The notes beneath the pieces were generated by a model. That model did not search any database. It was not told the DNA's origin and worked only from the letters and a program-made list of their open reading frames with translations. Position numbers and translations under genes: made by a program. Shown here piece by piece: positions 47,559 to 55,209 of a stretch of 64,000 nucleotides of DNA. Every line of letters starts with the position of its first letter. Position 1 is the stretch's first letter. The stretch is from Kitasatospora viridis (GTDB taxonomy: Bacteria; Actinomycetota; Actinomycetes; Streptomycetales; Streptomycetaceae), in assembly GCF_007829815.1 (NCBI RefSeq), contig NZ_VIWT01000008.1, forward strand, positions 91,260 to 155,259, in the 5' to 3' direction.

Positions 47559-50500
47559 TCACAGGGGCTGGTAGTCGGTGAGGGTGAAGCCTCGGTCGTT
47601 CTTGCGGACCTCGGCGAAGCAGAGTTGGCCGAGCTTGAAGCGGTGAAGCTCGGTGGCCCAGGCGTCGGGGAAGACCACGGCGGTCACGTCCCGCTCCTCG
47701 GTCTCCAGCTCCAGCCAGCCCATGGCCTTCGCGGGGTGCTTGCGGATGCTGCTGATCAGTGCCGCGACGATGTACCGGCCGTTGGGGGCGTTGCTGAGCT
47801 GGCTGGCTGTCTGGGTGCAGATCGCCCGTTCGACGGGGTCGATGCGGTCGAAGGGGGTGGAGCTGACGTAGCAGCCGAGCATGTCCCGTTCGATCTCGCG
47901 GATGTCCTCGGCGGTGTACGGCTGGACGTCGTGGAGCTGGAGGGCGGGGCGGGGCGTGTACTGGCGGCACGCCTTGGTGCAGCGCTTCGGGGGCTTCTTG
48001 CGGGGGAGCTTCTTGCCGGTCCGGGGGTTGACCGGGGCGGGCTCGTTGTCCCAGTCGAACCGGCAGGGCAGGCCGTTGGGGCCGGTGACGGTCTCGTCCT
48101 TGAGGCTGCAGCGGGTGTCGGCGCCGGTCTTCCGGGCGAGCAGCAGTGCTTCCAGGCCACGGCGGTTGGGGACGAGACTGTCGAAGGCGCCGACTCGGGC
48201 GAGGAGGGCGACCACGCCTGCGTTGGCCCCGCGCCCGCGCCTGGTCTCGAAGTCGGACCAGGAGCTGTACGGCTGGTGGGCTACGAGATCGGCCACCGCA
48301 CTCTCGCCGACGCCCTTGATGGAGTCGAGGCCGTACCGGACGGCGTAGGCGCTGGGGTCGATCGAGAAGCCCCGACCGGAGACGTTGACGTCCGGGGGGA
48401 GGACCGCGACGCCGAGGCGGCGGGACTCGCGGACGAACTCCGGGACGCGGTCCTTGTCGACGGTGGACATGGCCGCCTGGAGGAACTCGATCGGGTAGTG
48501 GACCTTGAGGAAGGCGGTCCAGAACGCGAGGATGCCGTAGGCGTAGGCGTGGCTCTTGTTGAAGGAGTACTTGCTGAACTCCGCCATCTGGTGCCACAGG
48601 TGCTCGGCGGCCTCGCGGGGCATGTCGGCGCGGGCGAGGAAGTCCTTCCCGGCGGCGGCGATCTTCTCGATCTTCTTCTTGCCGAGGATGGACCTGACGC
48701 CGTCGGCCTCCTCTTCGCTGTAGCCCGCGAGGAGCCGGGTGACGGCCATGACCTGCTCCTGGTAGATCATGCAGCCGTGGGTGGGCTCCAGGACCTCGCG
48801 CAGTCGCTCGTCGGGGTAGCTGGTCTGCTGCTTGCCTGCTCGCCTGCGGAGGTAGGCGTCGGTGAGTCCGGAGTTCATGGGGCCCGGCCGGACCAGGGTG
48901 ATCATGTCGGCCAGCTCCGGGAGGGAGCGGGGGCGCATCTGCTCGCAGAGCCGCGTGCCGGAGTGGGTCTCGATCTGGAAGACGCCGAGCACGTGGGCGT
49001 CCGCGATCTCCTCCCACACCATTGGGTCCTCGAACTGCTCCTCCCAGGCGTCGAGGTCGAGGATGATGCCGCGCTGCTCCCGGATCGCGTCGAGGCAGAC
49101 CTGGACGGTGTCGAGGGTGCGGAGGGTGAGCACGTCGAACTTAACCAGCCCGAGGTTCTCGACGTCAGCCATCGACCACTGGGTGACCATCTGCTCTTCG
49201 CCGTCGACGGAGCGCAGGGGCAGCCAGCCGGTGAGCGGGCGGTCGGTGGAGATGACGACTCCTGCTGCGTGGCGGCCGTAGCTCTTGAGGCGGCCGACCA
49301 GGCGCTCGGCCATGGCGAAGAGGTCGGGGTAGCGCTGGGCGTAGGGGGCGAGCTGGTCCCCGTGCTGGGTCCACAGTTCGTCCCATGACATGCCGAGCCC
49401 GGCGGTCCCGGCCTCGGCTTCGTCGATCAGGGCGCAGACCTTGCGGAGGTCCACGTGGGCGCCGTCGGGGAGGCGGGAGGCGAAGACGCGGCCGAGGTCG
49501 TTGATGACCGCCTTGTTCTTCAGCCGCAGCTCGGTGCCGATGCTGACGACGTGGTCCTGGCCGTAGCGCGAGCGCAGGTAGGCGAGGATGTCGGCCTTGC
49601 GGGAGGCGGGGAAGTCGACGTCGAAGTCCGGCAGGCCGCTTCGGCCGCGCGTCAGGAAGCGCTCGAAGAGGAGTGAGTGCCGGATGGGGTCGAGCGAGGT
49701 GATGCGGGTGAGGTAGGCGACGAGGCTTCCTCCGCCGGAGCCTCGTCCGGGCCCGACCAGGATGCCGTTGTCCTTCGCCCAGGAGCAGTAGTCCGCGACC
49801 ATCAGGTAGTAGCCGCAGAATCCTCGCTCGACCAGGAGGTCCATCTCCCGTTCGAAGCGGGAACGGTAGGTCTGCTGGTCGGCGGTGGCGGGGATGCGTC
49901 GCTGCCAGTTGGCCTCGCAGGTCTCGCGCAGGCGGCGGGCGTCGTCGTCGTGTGTGCCGTCCCTGGTGAACACGGGGGTGGTGGTGGTGCCTTCGATGCG
50001 CGCTGTGCAGCGGGCGGCGAGGACGGCAGTGTTGGTGACGGCCTCGTCGACGACGTCGGGTGCGAGGTAGGCGAGGGCGGCGCGGACTTCGGCCTCGGTC
50101 TGGAGGTAGAGGTCGAGGTCTTCGCTGAAGAGGTCCGTCTCGTCCTGGATGTCCTTGTTGGTCTGGACGGCAATCCAGGTGCTGTGGGCGTCGGCGTCGG
50201 CGCAGGTCGGGAAGTGCGAGTCGACGGTGGCCAGCAGCGGCAGGCCGTGTTCGCGGGCGAGGTCGATGAGCTGGTTGTTCAGGGCCTGCTGCTTGGGCAG
50301 CGTGTTGGTCTGGATCTCCACGTACAGGCGGCCGGGGAAGATCGCCATGAGGTGGGCCAGGCGCTGGCGGGCGGTCTCGGTGTCGCCGTCGGCGAGCGCG
50401 ACTGCGATGGGGCCGCGCAGGCAGCCGGTGGAGGCGATCACGCCGTCGGCGTGGCGCTGCAGGGTGCTCCAGTCCATGCGGGGCCTGCCGTAGTGGCCGT

Positions 50501-51200
50501 CCCGGTAGGACTCGGTGGAGGCTGCCCAGAGATTGCTCAGGCCGGTGTTGTTCTCGGCGTAGAGGCACAGGTGCCAGTAGTTGTTCCGGATGTGCTTCTG
50601 GGCTTCGGCGTCGCCTGGTGCTGGGCGGGCAAGCCGGTCGTCGACCAGGTTAGCTTCGATACCGAATACCGGGTGGAGGCCCGCTGCGTCGCAGGCTCGC
50701 TGGAGTTCGGGGTGGCCTGCGCAGGTGCCGTGGTCGGTGAGGCCGAGCGCGGTCTGACGGTCTGCGGCGACCTGGTGGACGGCCTCTCCCAGAGTGGACA
50801 GACCATCCAGGGCGCTGTACTCGGCATGGGTGTGGAGGTGGACAAAGTTGCTCCGTTGCGCATGTGCTGAGTTGCTTATCTCTGGTTTTGCTCGCTCTGC
50901 CTCTCCGATGGTCGGCAGTCCGTGCGGATGCCGGGTGAGGGCTTCGGGAGCCACGCTGTAGGTGCCGCTGGCGGTCTCTGTGCGCAGGTCGGCGAAGGTG
51001 TCGGCGGTGACGGCCTCGGCGGAGCCGTCGGAGGCCACACAGGCGATGCCTTCGGCTCCGGCCGCGAGCGCGCGGGCCCAGAGGCTGGCCGGGATGTTGT
51101 TCCACGTGTCGGTCGGAACGAGAAGCCAGCGGCTGGCGTCGTCGTCGTGCTCGACCAGGGCTGTGGTGGTGGACGGGTGGGTCTCGATGACGCGGTACAT
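47559..51200 (-). CDS. dnaE: DNA polymerase III alpha subunit (replicative, DnaE-type)
   Basis: 1213 residues. A ~117-residue N-terminal extension precedes the PHP domain (VHLHTHAEYSALDG at 120-133, LGLTDHG 152-158, TVDSH 325-329). The polymerase core has GPGRGSGGGS (483-492), the catalytic PDFDVDF (524-530), YGRHAAGVVI (641-650) and KFDVL (687-691) with the third Asp. Finger, helix-hairpin-helix (GVGESAVADLV) and a C-terminal OB-fold region follow. It is probably the element's own replicase. The extension joins the core through codons with low GC at third positions (near 50.86 kb), as if two genes fused. The leader carries repeated CCTGCCA. Confidence 0.92.
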   Translation of the reverse strand: MYRVIETHPSTTTALVEHDDDASRWLLVPTDTWNNIPASLWARALAAGAEGIACVASDGSAEAVTADTFADLRTETASGTYSVAPEALTRHPHGLPTIGEAERAKPEISNSAHAQRSNFVHLHTHAEYSALDGLSTLGEAVHQVAADRQTALGLTDHGTCAGHPELQRACDAAGLHPVFGIEANLVDDRLARPAPGDAEAQKHIRNNYWHLCLYAENNTGLSNLWAASTESYRDGHYGRPRMDWSTLQRHADGVIASTGCLRGPIAVALADGDTETARQRLAHLMAIFPGRLYVEIQTNTLPKQQALNNQLIDLAREHGLPLLATVDSHFPTCADADAHSTWIAVQTNKDIQDETDLFSEDLDLYLQTEAEVRAALAYLAPDVVDEAVTNTAVLAARCTARIEGTTTTPVFTRDGTHDDDARRLRETCEANWQRRIPATADQQTYRSRFEREMDLLVERGFCGYYLMVADYCSWAKDNGILVGPGRGSGGGSLVAYLTRITSLDPIRHSLLFERFLTRGRSGLPDFDVDFPASRKADILAYLRSRYGQDHVVSIGTELRLKNKAVINDLGRVFASRLPDGAHVDLRKVCALIDEAEAGTAGLGMSWDELWTQHGDQLAPYAQRYPDLFAMAERLVGRLKSYGRHAAGVVISTDRPLTGWLPLRSVDGEEQMVTQWSMADVENLGLVKFDVLTLRTLDTVQVCLDAIREQRGIILDLDAWEEQFEDPMVWEEIADAHVLGVFQIETHSGTRLCEQMRPRSLPELADMITLVRPGPMNSGLTDAYLRRRAGKQQTSYPDERLREVLEPTHGCMIYQEQVMAVTRLLAGYSEEEADGVRSILGKKKIEKIAAAGKDFLARADMPREAAEHLWHQMAEFSKYSFNKSHAYAYGILAFWTAFLKVHYPIEFLQAAMSTVDKDRVPEFVRESRRLGVAVLPPDVNVSGRGFSIDPSAYAVRYGLDSIKGVGESAVADLVAHQPYSSWSDFETRRGRGANAGVVALLARVGAFDSLVPNRRGLEALLLARKTGADTRCSLKDETVTGPNGLPCRFDWDNEPAPVNPRTGKKLPRKKPPKRCTKACRQYTPRPALQLHDVQPYTAEDIREIERDMLGCYVSSTPFDRIDPVERAICTQTASQLSNAPNGRYIVAALISSIRKHPAKAMGWLELETEERDVTAVVFPDAWATELHRFKLGQLCFAEVRKNDRGFTLTDYQPL

Positions 51201-51276
51201 CGGCAGGATTCCCCGGCTGCAGGTGGCAGGTGGCAGGTGGCCGGGCCCGGCCGCGACTCGTGGCAGGCGAGTGCGG
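51201..51276 (-). promoter_or_regulatory. dnaE leader: four CTGCC repeats and a stem-loop
   Basis: Minus-strand CCTGCCA-type heptamers lie at 51201-51207 (variant), 51224-51230, 51231-51237 and 51261-51267. The last is the loop of a stem (51251-51276) with ACTCG/CGAGT arms lengthened by CCGC/CGG. It spans the entire gap between the SSB-like gene and dnaE. Confidence 0.65.
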
Positions 51277-51297
51277 CCGGGCTGCTGGGGCCGAGCG

Positions 51298-52296
51298 TCA
51301 GTAGGGCGGCTCGTCGATCTCGGAGGCCGGGTGCTGCGGGGCCGACGACGGCGAGCCCATGCCTCGGATCTTGGCCCGCAGGTCTCCGCTCATCCGGGGC
51401 TTGGCCGGTGAGGCCCCGAGATCGGTGAGCGCGTTGCCGCCCTGGCCCGTGGCCACGACGTTGCCGTCCTTGTCCAGCTCGAACCGGGGGTCGAAGAACC
51501 GCGCGTAGTAGGCGTCGGACGCCTTCTCACCGATGATGGCGGCGAGGTTGAAGCTCCTCGTGTCCAGGGTCTGCAGGTACCGGTCCCAGGCCGGGGTGCC
51601 CGGCTTGAGGTCGGGCACCGGGTCGAGGCTGCTCACCTGGTAGGCGGTGTCCTTGCCGGTACCTTCCCGGGAGACCTTGTAGTCGCGGTCGCAGACGGTC
51701 TTGTGCAGGCCGTACATCTGCCGGAAGTGCGCGAAGAAGGTCTTCATCGGCTGGTTGATCACGATGATCTTCGGGAAGCGGTGGACGGCTCCGGTCGGCT
51801 GGCCGTCCTCGCCCGTCTCCTCGACCTGGACGGTCTTGTCCCGGATGCCGACGATGACGCCGAGCTTGGACGGGCCGCCGAGGGCCTCGCTGCCGTCGCC
51901 CTTGACCAGCTCGCGCTCGACCGCGAAGGCCCAGGCGCGGATCTGCGGTGTGGCGAGGTGGCCGAAGTTATTGCGCAGCTTGTTGTCGCAGATGTAGCAG
52001 CCGTCGAAGTGGCTGGCGAGCGCCTCGTCCTTGCGGCAGACGGCGGTCATCGACCGGGGCCAGTTGTCGACGCCTTCGGGGGCAGCCTTGGTCGGCACGA
52101 AGGAATGCTGGTCGACCCAGATCAGCTCGGGGTCGTCGGTCAGCATGCGAAGGATGATGCTCTCGCCGTCTTCGATCCCGAAGTACTCGGGCCCGTTGCT
52201 CCGCCGGGACTGAGCGGCCTTTCGGGCCTCGTCCTCGGCGGCGCTGGCGGCGTGTCCGCCGGTGCGGAAGCTGAAGGAAGGCGTGTTGGCAGTCAC
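51298..52296 (-). CDS. Zinc-bearing ssDNA-binding protein candidate
   Basis: 332 residues from GTG 52296 (CAGGAG upstream). The core has EYFGIEDGESIILRMLTDD and IWVDQHSF strands typical of an OB-like fold, and a metal site C87...H96-x3-C100-x2-C103 (CRKDEALASHFDGCYICD), similar in kind to T4 gp32. The C-terminal tail is Pro/Ser-rich and ends acidic (EIDEPPY), as in SSB proteins that recruit partners. No host-type SSB is encoded here, so this is the best candidate. The leader has the start-associated decamer at 52315-52324. Confidence 0.6.
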   Translation of the reverse strand: MTANTPSFSFRTGGHAASAAEDEARKAAQSRRSNGPEYFGIEDGESIILRMLTDDPELIWVDQHSFVPTKAAPEGVDNWPRSMTAVCRKDEALASHFDGCYICDNKLRNNFGHLATPQIRAWAFAVERELVKGDGSEALGGPSKLGVIVGIRDKTVQVEETGEDGQPTGAVHRFPKIIVINQPMKTFFAHFRQMYGLHKTVCDRDYKVSREGTGKDTAYQVSSLDPVPDLKPGTPAWDRYLQTLDTRSFNLAAIIGEKASDAYYARFFDPRFELDKDGNVVATGQGGNALTDLGASPAKPRMSGDLRAKIRGMGSPSSAPQHPASEIDEPPY

Positions 52297-52351
52297 GCAT
52301 TTCTCCTGAATTCTTGGCAGGGTTTTTAGGGGGGGTACATCAGGTGAAAAT

Positions 52352-53086
52352 TCAGAGAGCAGCAGCGGTGGCAGTCGCGGCAGCAATCAGGAGTGGCGAG
52401 GGGTTCAGGTTTTCGTGCAGCAGGAAAATATGGACCCCGTCCACCTGGTGGATCTGGTATGCGTCGCTGTTGGCGCGATGGAATCCGACCGCCAGGCGGC
52501 GGATGGGTTCGCATCCAGCGAGTGCCGTGGCGAGATCCTGCTGCCAGAGGGCCAGCCTGTCGATGTCATCGCAGGTGGTGGCCTTGAGGTAGTAGGAGTA
52601 GCTCCACGGCGGGGTGGTTATTGGTCCTTGCCCATCAAAGCGTTGGGGTTCTGCGGTGTCAAGGCGCGAATCGCCTTCTGAATCTAGGTTGGCAGCGAAT
52701 GAGATACCCAGAGATGAAAGCATGTCGAGAGCTGTCGTGAAATTGCCTGCGGCGCTGTGCTGGGCGGCGATCGGCGCAGCGTGTCGCAGGAGGACTTCCA
52801 GGCTCCAGCGATCAGGGAAGAAGCCCTGCCAGGTGGCGTCGTAGGCGGCGCGGGTCCGGGGGTTCCACAGCTGCTTGAAGATGTAGGTGAGGCGGGGGCT
52901 TCCGGTGCCCCGGGCCTGGTAGGCGGCGAACAGCTCGGCGCGGGTGGCATGGGTGGGGACACCCAGCTCGGCGTAGTAGCCGTTGACGTCGGCGACGGGT
53001 GGCGCCTCGTACCGGGCCAGTTCGGTGGAGAGGCTGAGGGCTGCCCTGGCCGGGTCGCCGACCAGGATCAGCTCCTCCCCCGCCAT
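52352..53086 (-). CDS. J-domain-like protein lacking HPD
   Basis: 244 residues from ATG 53086. Residues about 35-85 (NGYYAELGVPTHATRAELFAAY ... LTYIFKQLWNPRTRAAYDAT, read in parts) follow the DnaJ helix pattern YYxxLGV...AELxxAY...L.n..tRaaYD, but the His-Pro-Asp loop required to stimulate Hsp70 is replaced by RGTGSPR. It may be a helicase-loading or phage-specific relative that no longer calls DnaK. The rest is helical with an HEN-like C-terminus. Confidence 0.6.
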   Translation of the reverse strand: MAGEELILVGDPARAALSLSTELARYEAPPVADVNGYYAELGVPTHATRAELFAAYQARGTGSPRLTYIFKQLWNPRTRAAYDATWQGFFPDRWSLEVLLRHAAPIAAQHSAAGNFTTALDMLSSLGISFAANLDSEGDSRLDTAEPQRFDGQGPITTPPWSYSYYLKATTCDDIDRLALWQQDLATALAGCEPIRRLAVGFHRANSDAYQIHQVDGVHIFLLHENLNPSPLLIAAATATAAAL

Positions 53087-53091
53087 ATGCC

Positions 53092-53226
53092 CTACTCCTC
53101 GGTCGGTTCCTCTTCCAGCAGCACACGGCGCTGCTCGTCGGTGAGCCCGGCGCTCTTAGCGAGCGGTGGGTCCGGCTGGGAGTCGTCGCGGCTGATCACG
53201 CTACCGGCACCGGTCTTTCTGAGCAT
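53092..53226 (-). CDS. Small acidic peptide (44 aa)
   Basis: ATG 53226 with GCAGGAGG upstream, ending six bases before the J-like gene start. Sequence: a short basic MLRKTGAG start, then an acidic C-terminus (LLEEEPTEE). GC at third positions is strong and the ribosome-binding site is excellent, so it is probably translated. No homology is recognised. An imperfect CACCCC hairpin lies in front (53251-53265). Confidence 0.55.
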   Translation of the reverse strand: MLRKTGAGSVISRDDSQPDPPLAKSAGLTDEQRRVLLEEEPTEE

Positions 53227-53250
53227 CCTCGGCCTCCTGCTGTCGTCGGT

Positions 53251-53265
53251 CACCCCTTCGTGGTG
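53251..53265 (-). repeat. Leader hairpin, copy 4, imperfect
   Basis: CACCCCTTCGTGGTG differs from copies 1 and 3 by loss of two Gs in the right arm. It lies about 25 bases before the 53226 start and right after the primase stop. Confidence 0.5.
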
Positions 53266-54369
53266 TCAGGCGGGGGGATGGCAGGGCTGGCCGGGGTGGG
53301 CGTGGCGGTGGCAGCGGTGGCAGAACAGCTGGGCGGGGCGTTGCCAGACGGGCCAGGGGACGGCGGCTTGGTGGATCAGGGCCTCCGCGCTGGGGGTGTC
53401 CAGGTCTGCAGGGTCGGCTGCGTACGGGCTGTCGACCACGAGGACGTTGTGGCGGCGTGAGGTCTTCTCGGCGATGCCTTCGAGGTAGTGACCGCGCTCG
53501 GTGAAGCGGGACTCGGTGGCGTTCCACCCGGCGGTGTCGTTGTCGAGCCACCAGATCAGGGTCTCCGCCCAGGGCGGGACGAGGTCCAGCTGCCGGTCGG
53601 TGATCTCAGCACCGAAGGTGGCCCGCATCGGGATGGCCAGGCCGTGGCGCAGGACGCTCATCGGGGATTCGACCATGACGAGGCAGCGCCCGGTGACCTC
53701 GGGGAAGGGGTTGTAGAGGGTGGAGTCCTTGGGGAAGCCGGGTGTGTTGAGGTACTTGGGGGTGCCGTCGCGCTCCAGCCGTCGGGACTGCCAGCCGACG
53801 AGATTGCCGTTCCAGCGGTGCGGGATGACGGCCCGGCGGCCCATGTAGTTGCCCTCTCGGTCCCGGCCGGGCGGGGAGCTGCAGATTCCGGCGCGGGAGG
53901 CGTTGGCCTGCGGGATCTGGCGCTCGCCGAGGATGTAGTCGGGGATGCCCTGCCAGGGGGTGAGGACCTGGTCTGCGTAGCGGGGCAGTGGCTCTGGGCG
54001 GGTGGGGGTGTAGATGCTGTCGAAGAGGTTGAGCAGGTCGGGCAGCTCCATGGCCCGGTTGAGTCCTGCCTGCCCGGTGAGCCAGGCGCGGGCCTGCTCG
54101 ACGGTGGTGTCCTGGACGGTCGCGATGAGCCACAGGGCGGTGCCGCCGCTGCCGGAGAAGCAGTTGTAGAGCCACCGGTCCCAGTTCAGGGAGGCGGTGG
54201 GGTTGCGGGCCTGGTCAGTGTGGTGGGGACAGACCAGGCAGCCGTGGATCAGTTCCGTGCCGCGCCGCTGGATGTTGGTAGCGCCCAGCTCGGCGAGCAG
54301 GTCGAGGGCGAGGCGTTCCTTGTGGGCGTCCGGCAGGGCGACCAGGTCGTGGAGGTCACTGCTGCTCAT
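53266..54369 (-). CDS. DnaG-like primase
   Basis: 367 residues from ATG 54369 (overlaps the previous coding end). Zinc-binding CHCH-like ribbon: C44, C47, H49/H50 and C70 (GCLVCPHH...LYNCFSGSGG). TOPRIM motifs: VMVESPMSVL with E234 and IWWLDNDTAGW with D276 and D278. The chain is much shorter than host DnaG and lacks the C-terminal DnaB-binding domain. It makes primers for the element's polymerase. A second Cys cluster (CHRCHRHAHPGQPC) ends the protein. Confidence 0.85.
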   Translation of the reverse strand: MSSSDLHDLVALPDAHKERLALDLLAELGATNIQRRGTELIHGCLVCPHHTDQARNPTASLNWDRWLYNCFSGSGGTALWLIATVQDTTVEQARAWLTGQAGLNRAMELPDLLNLFDSIYTPTRPEPLPRYADQVLTPWQGIPDYILGERQIPQANASRAGICSSPPGRDREGNYMGRRAVIPHRWNGNLVGWQSRRLERDGTPKYLNTPGFPKDSTLYNPFPEVTGRCLVMVESPMSVLRHGLAIPMRATFGAEITDRQLDLVPPWAETLIWWLDNDTAGWNATESRFTERGHYLEGIAEKTSRRHNVLVVDSPYAADPADLDTPSAEALIHQAAVPWPVWQRPAQLFCHRCHRHAHPGQPCHPPA

Positions 54370-54610
54370 AGTCGGCCGTTCGCTCGCACCAGGTGTATCC
54401 GCAGCGCAGGCAGGCTCGGCACAGGTGCTCGGTGAGCATGTCGGAGATCTGGGTCGGGTCGTCGGCCAGTTGCAGGGCGTGCTGGTACTCGGTGTCGCAC
54501 TCCCCGACCACGACGGCGGGGTGGTAATGGGTTATGGTCTCGCCGCTGCAGCATTTGATGCAGGTGGAGGAGTTGTCTTCGGTACGCCGGAACGGCTTGA
54601 TCCAGTCCAT
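54356..54610 (-). CDS. Small zinc-binding protein (84 aa)
   Basis: ATG 54610 shares a base with the WhiB stop (TAATG). Cys/His pattern CIKCC...HYH...C...CRACLRCGYTWC gives two potential zinc sites. It overlaps the primase start by 14 bases, so it is strongly coupled. Possibly a replisome accessory factor; no family recognised. Confidence 0.7.
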   Translation of the reverse strand: MDWIKPFRRTEDNSSTCIKCCSGETITHYHPAVVVGECDTEYQHALQLADDPTQISDMLTEHLCRACLRCGYTWCERTADYEQQ

Positions 54611-55209
54611 TACGCCGCGTTCGTTCTCTTCTCGTCTCGGCGCTGCTGGCTGTGCAATCTCTCGGCTTCCTTGCATTCCTCGCACTCTTCTTTCCGCTTT
54701 CGGTGCCAGCGGTATTTTGCGGGAGTCCCGCAATCCGGCGGCTCCTTTTTATTGAGCGATCTCGCTCTGGGTTTGCGGTTCTTTTCTCGTTCTTCTTTGT
54801 CGCGTTCGGCTTCGGGGCCGCACAGTTCGCAGAGGTCTTCTTTGAAGTAGCGGTGGCGTCGGACGGCGGCCATGGTGCCGTGTTCGGGCGGGTTGCGGCG
54901 CTTGCGACGGCGCTTCGGCTGGGTGGTCGGCGCTTGAGCCGCCTCGACGTCGTCGGTGCTGTCCGCGAGTTCGAGGTGGGCCAGCGCGGAGGTGTACTGG
55001 GGCGGAAATCCGGCAGCACGGCGGTCGTCCTCGGTCTCGCCGCCCCAGATCCCCCACTCCCCCAGGTTCCGGGCTCGGTTGCGGCAGGGGTCGAGCACCG
55101 CACAGCTGGAGCACAGCGCCTTGGCCTGGGCGATGTCGCGGCCGGTGTAGGAGAAGAAGATCTTGGCACGGCCGACGCAGGGAGGCAGTGGGGGTGCCCC
55201 GGTGGTCAC
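54610..55209 (-). CDS. WhiB-like Fe-S protein with C-terminal zinc motifs
   Basis: 199 residues from GTG 55209 (GTGA overlap with DnaB stop). WhiB features: four cluster cysteines C11, C33, C36, C42 (PPCVG, ALCSSC, DPC) and the turn motif GIWGG (53-57). Beyond the usual length there are two repeats of a HGT/CGT-x-A-x-x-R-x-H...C-x2-C type (HGTMAAVRRHR...CELCG and CGTPAKYRWHRKRKEECEEC), a module widespread in actinobacterial proteins. WhiB proteins bind sigma factors and redox-sense; phage WhiB can silence host regulators. A location inside the replisome operon is notable. Confidence 0.85.
   Translation of the reverse strand: MTTGAPPLPPCVGRAKIFFSYTGRDIAQAKALCSSCAVLDPCRNRARNLGEWGIWGGETEDDRRAAGFPPQYTSALAHLELADSTDDVEAAQAPTTQPKRRRKRRNPPEHGTMAAVRRHRYFKEDLCELCGPEAERDKEEREKNRKPRARSLNKKEPPDCGTPAKYRWHRKRKEECEECKEAERLHSQQRRDEKRTNAA

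Noticed and set aside
27255..50885. Shared AGATAAGCAACT at about 27260 and near 50880
   Set aside because: Only two copies, one inside dnaE coding sequence, with different flanks; probably chance.
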